This document shows, piece by piece, positions 7,375-12,325 of a stretch of 12,325 bases of DNA (positions within the stretch are counted from its first letter, which is position 1; each line of letters opens with the position of its first letter). The stretch covers positions 1-12,325 of the forward strand of contig JBKJLF010000036.1 in the NCBI GenBank assembly GCA_046597185.1, in the 5' to 3' direction. Both the position numbers and the translations under genes were made by a program. A model generated the notes under the pieces. It saw only the letters and a list, made by a program, of their open reading frames with translations. It did no database searches and was not told the DNA's origin. The stretch is from CAMBDR01 sp046597185 (GTDB lineage Bacteria > Pseudomonadota > Gammaproteobacteria > Burkholderiales > Burkholderiaceae_D).

Positions 7375-7851
7375 ATGAGCTCTATTCCCCTTACCCTGCA
7401 CGGTGCCCAGTTATTGCGGGACGAATTACATCAACTCAAGAGCAAAGAACGTCGCGTCGTGATTGACGCCATCGCCGAAGCGCGCTCGCACGGCGATTTG
7501 TCGGAAAATGCCGAATACGATGCGGCCAAAGAGCGACAAGCGTTTGTCGAAGGGCGCATTGCTGAACTGGAAAGTAAATTAGGTTCAGCCCAAATCATTG
7601 ACCCGACCCAGCTTGATGCAGATGGCCGGATTGTGTTTGCTTCCACCGTCGATTTGGAAGACCTGGAAAGTGGTCAAAAAGTCACGTATCAAATCGTGGG
7701 CGAAGATGAGGCCGATATCAAAGTACACAAGGTGTCGGTCACCTCGCCGATTGCACGCTCGATGATAGGGCGTTCCGCGGGCGATGTGGTGATCGTACAC
7801 GCGCCCTCGGGTCTGCGTGAGTATGAAGTGTTGGAAGTGCGCTACGTATAA
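7375..7851 (+). CDS. greA: Transcription elongation factor GreA
   Basis: 158 residues from ATG 7375, exactly the E. coli length. GreA inserts its coiled coil into the RNA polymerase secondary channel and stimulates cleavage of backtracked transcripts. The N-terminal helical hairpin (about 1-75) has at its tip GDLSENAEYDAAKERQ, with D41 and E44 at the same positions as the acidic tip residues of E. coli GreA. The C-terminal FKBP-like domain (about 80-158) includes YQIVGEDEAD and SVTSPIARSMIG. An in-frame TTG two codons earlier is less likely than the ATG, because only the ATG start gives the family length and N-terminus (SSIPLTLHGAQLLRDEL). The Shine-Dalgarno is weak (GGTAGA, 7363-7368). It lies 100 bases after carB and faces yhbY. 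No clear promoter of its own was found. Confidence 0.98.
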   Translation: MSSIPLTLHGAQLLRDELHQLKSKERRVVIDAIAEARSHGDLSENAEYDAAKERQAFVEGRIAELESKLGSAQIIDPTQLDADGRIVFASTVDLEDLESGQKVTYQIVGEDEADIKVHKVSVTSPIARSMIGRSAGDVVIVHAPSGLREYEVLEVRYV

Positions 7852-7855
7852 ATCC

Positions 7856-7893
7856 GGTAGGGTGGGCACGGCTTCATCGTGCCCACGCGTACC
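7856..7893. repeat. REP-like palindromic element, copy 1, between convergent greA and yhbY
   Basis: A 9-base stem GTGGGCACG (7862-7870) pairs perfectly with CGTGCCCAC (7878-7886) around a 7-base loop, and GGTA (7856-7859) with TACC (7890-7893) extends it after a small internal loop. The arms GTAGGGTGGGCAC (7857-7869) and GTGCCCACGCG (7879-7889) are identical to those at 11168-11193. Lying in the 58-base gap between two convergent stops, it may also end transcription in both directions, although it has no strong T tract. Confidence 0.75.
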
Positions 7894-7909
7894 CAACCCA
7901 ATAATCAGA

Positions 7910-8386
7910 TTACGATTTACCAAGCGCGCTTTTCTTGGCGCTGGTTTGGCGCGGTTTGGCACGTTTGATCGAGCCGCCGGAAGTAACCCGTTCGGTGGCT
8001 TTGAGCATTACTTTTGACACCGTGGGCCGTTTTTGCCCGGATGCGCTCGCTTTGACGATAGTGACTTCGCGCATCGGCTTGCCACTGCCTGATGAAGACT
8101 TTTCTTTTTCACTGTCTTTTTTCGGGCGGTACAAGACCAGTAATTTACCAATGTGTTGTATCGGTGCTGCACCCAGTTGGGCGCAGATGGTTTCATAAAT
8201 CGTCACGCGTGCTTCGCGGTCATCGCCAAACACACGGACTTTGATTAAACCATGGGCATCCAGTGCCAGTTCGATCTCTTTGATAACGGCGGGCGTGAGC
8301 CCGGCGTCACCAATCAAGACCACAGGATTTAAGGGATGGGCTTCGGCACGCAAGGCGCTGCGTTCGGCGGGAGTGAGTTTTATCAT
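7910..8386 (-). CDS. yhbY: YhbY family ribosome assembly RNA-binding protein with basic C-terminal extension
   Basis: 158 residues. The first 95 or so form a CRM (CRS1-YhbY) RNA-binding domain: MIKLTPAERSALRAEAH, then LNPVVLIGDAGLTPAVIKEI with the GxxG loop as GDAG (26-29), then ALDAHGLIKVRVFGDDREAR and QHIGKLLVLYRP. YhbY binds pre-50S ribosomal particles in E. coli. The remaining 60 residues are rich in Lys, Arg, Ser and Thr and look disordered; the E. coli protein stops at about 97, while long tails are common in betaproteobacterial relatives. The gene is convergent with greA and divergent from rlmE, which also matures the 50S subunit, so the pairing makes functional sense. The Shine-Dalgarno is weak (AAGA). 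The start fits the family N-terminus well. Confidence 0.95.
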   Translation of the reverse strand: MIKLTPAERSALRAEAHPLNPVVLIGDAGLTPAVIKEIELALDAHGLIKVRVFGDDREARVTIYETICAQLGAAPIQHIGKLLVLYRPKKDSEKEKSSSGSGKPMREVTIVKASASGQKRPTVSKVMLKATERVTSGGSIKRAKPRQTSAKKSALGKS

Positions 8387-8430
8387 GGATTCTTAACGGA
8401 GTATTTTCTTGAAAATGATATTTTACGCTA
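8387..8430. promoter_or_regulatory. 44-base divergent spacer of yhbY and rlmE
   Basis: Both genes must start transcription in or close to this AT-rich spacer, or inside the opposite gene. I could not place a convincing -35/-10 pair for either direction. Neither start codon has a strong Shine-Dalgarno: rlmE is preceded by TTTTACGCTA. Very short leaders are likely. Confidence 0.3.
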
Positions 8431-9069
8431 ATGGCAAAGAATAAACTAAATAAAAACTGGTTGCATGATCATATTAATGATCCTTTCGTGAAATTAGCGC
8501 AAAAAGAGGGCTTTCGGGCGCGTGCAGTCTACAAACTTAAAGAAATTGATGAGCAGGAACATCTGATCAAGCCCGGTCAAATTATTGTCGATTTGGGTTG
8601 TACCCCCGGCAGTTGGGGCCAATATGTGCGGCGCAAACTGGCGCAAGGTGATAATATTCATGGCGTGATCATTGGTCTGGACATGTTGCCGATGGAGCCG
8701 ATTGCAAATATGCATTTTATTTTGGGCGATTTTCGTGAAGACGCGGTGTTGAATCAACTGGAAGCGGTGCTGCAAGGGCGAAAAGTCGATCTGGTTTTAT
8801 CGGATATGGCCCCCAATTTATCAGGAATCGCCGACGCCGACGCGGCGCGTATGGAAGATTTGATTGATTTGGCCATTGATTTTACCAAACAGCATATGAA
8901 ACCATCAGGCTCTTTATTGGTGAAATGTTTTAATGGTATGGGATTTAGTCAAATTGTAGAGAAATTTCGCACTGAATTTAAACAAGTGGCCCAGAAAAAG
9001 CCAAAAGCCTCGCGTGATAAATCGTCTGAAATATTTTTATTGGGGAGAAATTTGAAAAATTTGCCTTAA
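8431..9069 (+). CDS. rlmE: 23S rRNA (uridine-2'-O)-methyltransferase RlmE (FtsJ/RrmJ)
   Basis: 212 residues, the usual length. RlmE methylates the 2'-OH of U2552 in the 23S A-loop during late 50S assembly, using S-adenosylmethionine. The Rossmann methyltransferase fold is visible: SAM motif I VDLGCTPGSWGQYV (53-66), GDFRED (99-104), and LSDMAPNLSG (123-132). The catalytic K-D-K-E set can be placed at K35 (in RARAVYKLKEID), D125, K165 (in LLVKCFNG) and E200 (in SSEIFLLG), equivalent to K38, D124, K164 and E199 of E. coli. C57-T58 in motif I replaces the Ala-Ala of E. coli. It is divergent from yhbY and followed 192 bases later by ftsH, a gene neighbourhood also found in E. coli. The ATG lacks a clear Shine-Dalgarno, but the N-terminus fits relatives. 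Confidence 0.97.
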   Translation: MAKNKLNKNWLHDHINDPFVKLAQKEGFRARAVYKLKEIDEQEHLIKPGQIIVDLGCTPGSWGQYVRRKLAQGDNIHGVIIGLDMLPMEPIANMHFILGDFREDAVLNQLEAVLQGRKVDLVLSDMAPNLSGIADADAARMEDLIDLAIDFTKQHMKPSGSLLVKCFNGMGFSQIVEKFRTEFKQVAQKKPKASRDKSSEIFLLGRNLKNLP

Positions 9070-9093
9070 TTTAGCTAAAATAAGTTGAAATTA

Positions 9094-9123
9094 CCTTGAA
9101 ATTTTGTGAATGGTCTCCACACT
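9094..9123 (+). promoter_or_regulatory. Weak candidate heat-shock (sigma-32 type) promoter of ftsH
   Basis: CCTTGAAA (9094-9101) resembles the sigma-32 -35 core CTTGAA. After 15 bases CCACACT (9117-9123) partly matches the -10 pattern CCCCATNT. E. coli ftsH is in the heat-shock regulon. The -10 is poor and overlaps a small hairpin (TCTCCA 9114-9119 with TGGAGA 9123-9128). Confidence 0.25.
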
Positions 9124-9178
9124 GGAGATTACCGCATCCGTTTTTGCCAACCATCATGTTTCGTGCTGCCAGGCGTTG

Positions 9179-9206
9179 TTGATCGTTTTGGGTTGTTTTT
9201 TATAAA
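9179..9206 (+). promoter_or_regulatory. Candidate sigma-70 promoter of ftsH
   Basis: TTGATC (9179-9184, 4 of 6) and TATAAA (9201-9206, 5 of 6) are separated by 16 bases. Transcription from about 9213 would leave a leader of about 50 bases before GTG 9262. Several alternative boxes exist in this AT-rich stretch, so the exact pair is uncertain. Confidence 0.4.
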
Positions 9207-9261
9207 TGCGAGTAAAATTGACTAATACAGTTTGGTCTTGCCTCGTGTCCAAGGAGTTCTC

Positions 9262-11148
9262 GTGAATAATCTATTTTCTAAAATTGCAATCTGGGTTGTG
9301 GTTGCTGTCGTACTTTTTACCGTCTTCAAGCAAATTGATGGCGGCCGCGTTTCCACTGGCGTCACCCAGATGCCGTATTCCGACTTCCTGGAAGAAGTGC
9401 GAGCCAAACGTCTGAAGGAAGTGGTGATCGAAGCGGATCGTACCATTGTTGCCACCCAACTTAATGGCGGCAAAATCAAAACCGCTGCCACTTATCTGGA
9501 TCGTGGCTTGATCGGTGATCTGGTCAATAATGGCGTCAAGTTTGATGTCAAGCAACCGGAAGAGCAAAGCTTCCTGTCGCAAATGTTTGTGTCCTGGTTC
9601 CCGATGTTGTTGTTGGTGGGCGTGTGGATTTTCTTCATGCGCCAAATGCAGGGCGGCGGCAAGGGCGGCGCGTTTTCGTTTGGTAAATCCAAGGCGCGCA
9701 TGATGGATGAAGCGGCCAACACCATTACCTTTGGCGATGTCGCCGGTTGCGATGAAGCCAAGGAAGAAGTCGCCGAAATCGTCGAATTTTTGCGCGATCC
9801 GGGCAAATTCCAAAAGCTGGGAGGTCGCATTCCACGTGGCGTATTAATGGTTGGTCCACCGGGCACGGGTAAAACGCTGTTGGCGCGTGCCATTGCGGGT
9901 GAAGCCAAAGTGCCATTTTTCTCGATTTCCGGTTCGGATTTCGTTGAAATGTTCGTCGGTGTCGGTGCTTCCCGGGTGCGCGACATGTTTGAAACCGCGA
10001 AAAAACATTCCCCTTGCATTATTTTTATCGATGAAATTGACGCCGTGGGTCGTCATCGCGGTGCTGGCATGGGTGGCGGTAATGATGAGCGCGAACAAAC
10101 CTTGAACCAGTTGCTGGTTGAAATGGATGGTTTTGAAGCCAATTCCGGCGTGATTGTGGTGGCGGCTACCAACCGTGCCGACGTACTCGACAAAGCCTTG
10201 TTGCGTCCGGGCCGTTTCGACCGTCAGGTGACGGTGGGCTTACCGGATATTCGCGGTCGCGAGCAAATCCTGATGGTGCATATGCGTAAAGTGCCGATTG
10301 CACCGGATGTCAAGGCCGATGTGTTGGCGCGCGGTACACCAGGTTTCTCAGGGGCGGATTTGGCCAATTTGATCAACGAAGCGGCTTTGTTTGCTGCGCG
10401 CCGCAATAAACGGCTGGTGGAAATGCAGGATTTGGAAGACGCCAAAGATAAAATCTACATGGGTCCTGAGCGTAAATCGATGGTGATGCGCGAAGAAGAG
10501 CGGCGTAATACCGCTTACCATGAATCCGGCCATGCGGTAGTCGCCAAGTTGTTGCCCAAAGCCGACCCGGTGCATAAAGTGACGATTATGCCGCGCGGCT
10601 GGGCTTTGGGTGTGACCTGGCAATTGCCGGAACACGATAATATCAGCGGTTATAAAGACAAAATGCTGGAAGAAATTTCGATTTTGTTTGGTGGTCGGAT
10701 TGCCGAAGAAATTTTTGTCGGCCAAATGTCTACCGGTGCCTCGAATGACTTTTCACGCGCCACCAAGTTGGCGCGTTCGATGGTGACGCTCTTTGGTATG
10801 TCCGATTCGATGGGTGTGATGGTGTACGAAGATAATCAGCAGGAAGGTTATTTTGGTGGGCCCAGCAAATCGATTTCCGAAGCCACCCAGCAAAAAGTGG
10901 ATGCAGAAATCCGCGCCATTCTCGATAGCCAATACGCGCTGGCCAGGCGTTTGCTGGAAGAAAATCGCGACAAGGTTGAAGCCATGACCAAATACCTGTT
11001 GGAATGGGAAACCCTGGATGCCGAGCAAGTGAGCGATATCATGGCCGGGCGTGAACCGCGTATTTCGAAAGCGGGTTTGCTCAACAAGCGTCCACCGCCA
11101 AGCAATGATTCGGGCGGCGTCACGCCAAGCGCCACCGCGCATGCTTGA
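9262..11148 (+). CDS. ftsH: ATP-dependent zinc metalloprotease FtsH
   Basis: 628 residues from GTG 9262, chosen because AAGGAG lies 5 bases upstream and the N-terminus NNLFSKIAIW fits relatives; an in-frame TTG at 9232 has no such site. FtsH is a hexameric inner-membrane protease that extracts and degrades misfolded membrane proteins and, in E. coli, regulators such as RpoH and LpxC. Order: transmembrane segment 1 (about 7-22), periplasmic domain, transmembrane segment 2 (about 108-127), then the AAA+ domain with Walker A GPPGTGKT (198-205), pore motif region MFVGVGASRVRD, Walker B IFIDEID (D257-E258) and arginine finger region LLRPGRFDRQV. The M41 protease domain has zinc ligands H420 and H424 in HESGH with E421, and D496 in GASNDFS. 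The C-terminal tail is Pro/Ser-rich. Transcription ends at the terminator at 11202. Confidence 0.99.
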   Translation: MNNLFSKIAIWVVVAVVLFTVFKQIDGGRVSTGVTQMPYSDFLEEVRAKRLKEVVIEADRTIVATQLNGGKIKTAATYLDRGLIGDLVNNGVKFDVKQPEEQSFLSQMFVSWFPMLLLVGVWIFFMRQMQGGGKGGAFSFGKSKARMMDEAANTITFGDVAGCDEAKEEVAEIVEFLRDPGKFQKLGGRIPRGVLMVGPPGTGKTLLARAIAGEAKVPFFSISGSDFVEMFVGVGASRVRDMFETAKKHSPCIIFIDEIDAVGRHRGAGMGGGNDEREQTLNQLLVEMDGFEANSGVIVVAATNRADVLDKALLRPGRFDRQVTVGLPDIRGREQILMVHMRKVPIAPDVKADVLARGTPGFSGADLANLINEAALFAARRNKRLVEMQDLEDAKDKIYMGPERKSMVMREEERRNTAYHESGHAVVAKLLPKADPVHKVTIMPRGWALGVTWQLPEHDNISGYKDKMLEEISILFGGRIAEEIFVGQMSTGASNDFSRATKLARSMVTLFGMSDSMGVMVYEDNQQEGYFGGPSKSISEATQQKVDAEIRAILDSQYALARRLLEENRDKVEAMTKYLLEWETLDAEQVSDIMAGREPRISKAGLLNKRPPPSNDSGGVTPSATAHA

Positions 11149-11167
11149 TCGGTAGCGTGAGCAGTTT

Positions 11168-11193
11168 GTAGGGTGGGCACCCGTGCCCACGCG
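11168..11193. repeat. REP-like palindromic element, copy 2, downstream of ftsH
   Basis: The arms GTAGGGTGGGCAC (11168-11180) and GTGCCCACGCG (11183-11193) are identical to copy 1 at 7857-7889; only the centre differs, two bases here against nine there. The fold is a 7-base-pair stem GTGGGCA/TGCCCAC with loop CCCG. It lies between the ftsH stop and the intrinsic terminator. Confidence 0.75.
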
Positions 11194-11201
11194 ACGTAAC
11201 G

Positions 11202-11230
11202 AAAGGGTGAGCCGTGTTCTCACCCTTTTT
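11202..11230 (+). terminator. Rho-independent terminator of ftsH
   Basis: AAAGGGTGAG (11202-11211) pairs perfectly over 10 bases with CTCACCCTTT (11219-11228) around a 7-base loop, and the T run extends to 11230. It lies 54 bases after the ftsH stop and separates ftsH from folP, so folP should need its own promoter or partial read-through. Confidence 0.9.
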
Positions 11231-11239
11231 ACATGGTGA

Positions 11240-11258
11240 ATTGAATTCTTAATTCAAT
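11240..11258. repeat. AT-rich inverted repeat upstream of folP
   Basis: ATTGAATT (11240-11247) and AATTCAAT (11251-11258) are perfect inverted repeats around CTT. It could be a protein-binding dyad or a weak RNA hairpin in the folP leader. No factor can be named. Confidence 0.6.
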
Positions 11259-11260
11259 GT

Positions 11261-11292
11261 TTTAGCCAATACTTTAGCCATTATTTTAGCCA
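11261..11292 (+). repeat. Three 12-base tandem repeats abutting the folP start codon
   Basis: TTTAGCCA occurs at 11261, 11273 and 11285, an exact 12-base period, each followed by four variable A/T-rich bases; the third is followed directly by the folP ATG. The period is a multiple of three, so a TAG stop recurs in the folP frame in every unit, closing any in-frame upstream start (for example ATG 11257, which reads only two codons). Confidence 0.8.
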
Positions 11293-12150
11293 ATGAGTGA
11301 TTTCTTACAATGCGGCCGCTTTCGCCTGCCGCTGATGGCGCGCCCTCTGGTGATGGGGGTGTTGAACGTCACGCCCGATTCCTTTTCTGATGGCGGCCAA
11401 TTTTCCCAACTTGAATTTGCCCTGGAACATGCCGAAACCATGTTGGCGCAAGGGGTGGATTTGATCGATATCGGCGGCGAATCGAGTCGCCCTGGTGCGC
11501 AAACCTTACCAGTTGAAGAAGAAATGCGCCGCGTCTTACCGGTGGTGTACGGCTTGCGTGACACGGGCGTTGCCCTTTCGGTGGATACCTGCAAACCCGA
11601 GGTAATGCGCGAAGCCATTCTGGCCGGAGCGGATATGATTAACGATATCCATGCCTTCCGCGCCCCCGGTGCGATTGAGGCGGTGCGGGATAGCGATTGC
11701 GCCTTATGCATTATGCATATGCAAAATGACCCTGCCACCATGCAACAACAACCGCAGTATGCCGATGTGGTGGCCGAGGTGATTGCCTTCTTGCGTGAGC
11801 GCGTTGCCTGCCTGACGCAGGCGGGTGTGGCGCGCGAGCGGCTTTGTATCGACCCCGGTTTTGGGTTTGGCAAAACCCTGGCGCATAATGTCAGCCTGTT
11901 ACAGCATTTGTCCCAAATTCAAGCCGCGCTGGGCTTACCCTTGTTGGCGGGTTTGTCGCGCAAATCGATGTTGGGTGGTATCACTGGTAAGAGCGTATCG
12001 GCGCGGCTGGCTGCCAGTATTGCCGCTGCCTTGGCGGCAGTGCATGGCGGGGCCAGGATTGTGCGGGTGCATGATGTGGAAGAAACCATGGATGCACTTA
12101 AAGTATGGCGCGCTGCCACGGCGGGCGATGGCGGGCCGGGCGCAAGCTGA
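11293..12150 (+). CDS. folP: Dihydropteroate synthase
   Basis: 285 residues, normal length. FolP joins p-aminobenzoate to 6-hydroxymethyl-7,8-dihydropterin pyrophosphate to make dihydropteroate in folate synthesis, and is the sulfonamide target. The TIM-barrel motifs are intact: MGVLNVTPDSFSDGG (21-35, N25), DIGGESSRPGA (59-69), SVDTCKPEVM (D98), MINDIHAF (N117, D118), CIDPGFGFGKT (D187), LAGLSRKSMLG (K224) and IVRVHDVEETMDAL (R258, H260). The E. coli GGESTRPGA loop reads GGESSRPGA here, a conservative Thr-to-Ser change also usual in relatives. The start at ATG 11293 fits the family N-terminus, but no Shine-Dalgarno precedes it; three TTTAGCCA repeats do. It follows the ftsH terminator by about 60 bases and precedes glmM by 69, the common ftsH-folP-glmM order. 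Confidence 0.98.
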   Translation: MSDFLQCGRFRLPLMARPLVMGVLNVTPDSFSDGGQFSQLEFALEHAETMLAQGVDLIDIGGESSRPGAQTLPVEEEMRRVLPVVYGLRDTGVALSVDTCKPEVMREAILAGADMINDIHAFRAPGAIEAVRDSDCALCIMHMQNDPATMQQQPQYADVVAEVIAFLRERVACLTQAGVARERLCIDPGFGFGKTLAHNVSLLQHLSQIQAALGLPLLAGLSRKSMLGGITGKSVSARLAASIAAALAAVHGGARIVRVHDVEETMDALKVWRAATAGDGGPGAS

Positions 12151-12161
12151 AGCATTATCGA

Positions 12162-12197
12162 AAAATCATCAAAATCCTCAAAATCCGCAAAACATCA
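12162..12197 (+). repeat. Degenerate 9-base tandem repeat in the folP-glmM spacer
   Basis: AAAATCATC, AAAATCCTC, AAAATCCGC and a decayed fourth unit AAAACATCA follow one another at 12162, 12171, 12180 and 12189. The stretch is A/C-rich and unstructured, just upstream of the glmM ribosome binding site. Confidence 0.6.
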
Positions 12198-12219
12198 GCA
12201 GTAATACGAAAGGAAAATC

Positions 12220-12325
12220 ATGGCGCGTAAATATTTTGGCACCGATGGCGTGCGTGGGCGGGTCGGCGAAGCGCCTATCACGCCGGAATTCGTGATGCAT
12301 CTGGGTTACGCCGCCGGCCAGGTGC
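12220..12325 (+). CDS. glmM: Phosphoglucosamine mutase GlmM, first 35 codons (truncated by window end)
   Basis: The reading frame from ATG 12220 begins MARKYFGTDGVRGRVG and continues APITPEFVMHLGYAAGQV, the N-terminal signature of GlmM, which converts glucosamine-6-phosphate to glucosamine-1-phosphate on the way to UDP-GlcNAc for peptidoglycan and lipopolysaccharide. AAAGGA 7 bases upstream is a good Shine-Dalgarno. The catalytic serine loop and remaining domains lie beyond the window, so integrity cannot be judged. It lies 69 bases after folP, on the same strand and with no terminator between, so the two are likely co-transcribed. Confidence 0.95.
   Translation, partial: MARKYFGTDGVRGRVGEAPITPEFVMHLGYAAGQV

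Noticed and set aside
9112..9130. Hairpin after rlmE as its terminator
   Set aside because: The 6-base-pair stem has a 3-base loop and the nearest T run is about 10 bases beyond it, so it does not have terminator form.

Overview
The window is from a proteobacterial chromosome, most likely a betaproteobacterium of the Burkholderiales (Oxalobacteraceae-like). The run carA-carB-greA-yhbY-rlmE-ftsH-folP-glmM is the usual order in that group, and the protein details agree: a 628-residue FtsH, a YhbY with a long basic tail, and DLGCTPGSW in RlmE. No genus can be fixed from the sequence alone.

Layout. Positions 1-1569 (minus strand) hold a two-gene accessory unit: an ABC/SMC-type AAA ATPase followed, with a 4-base ATGA overlap, by a DUF4276 protein that runs off the left edge. 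Positions 1630-2289 (minus) encode a secreted NlpC/P60 cell-wall peptidase with its own promoter. A 568-base divergent spacer (2290-2857) carries the nlpC promoter, two candidate carA promoters, a tandem AT-rich operator-like repeat and two leader hairpins. Then come carA and carB (2858-7274, overlapping by 8 bases), which make carbamoyl phosphate for arginine and pyrimidines, and greA (7375-7851), a transcript-cleavage factor. yhbY (7910-8386, minus) faces greA and is divergent from rlmE (8431-9069), so two ribosome-maturation genes share a 44-base spacer. ftsH (9262-11148) is the membrane AAA+ protease and ends at a strong intrinsic terminator. folP (11293-12150), for folate synthesis, and the first 35 codons of glmM (12220 onward), for UDP-GlcNAc precursor synthesis, close the window.

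Most of the window is core housekeeping. The parts that deserve attention are the ATPase/DUF4276 pair, which looks like a genome-conflict or defence module whose mechanism I cannot name; the carA control region, with a promoter overlapped by ARG-box-like repeats and a hairpin holding the Shine-Dalgarno; the folP leader, with three 12-base repeats ending exactly at the start codon and no Shine-Dalgarno; and two copies of a dispersed palindromic element placed after greA and after ftsH. No tRNA, rRNA, CRISPR array, transposase or phage gene was seen.
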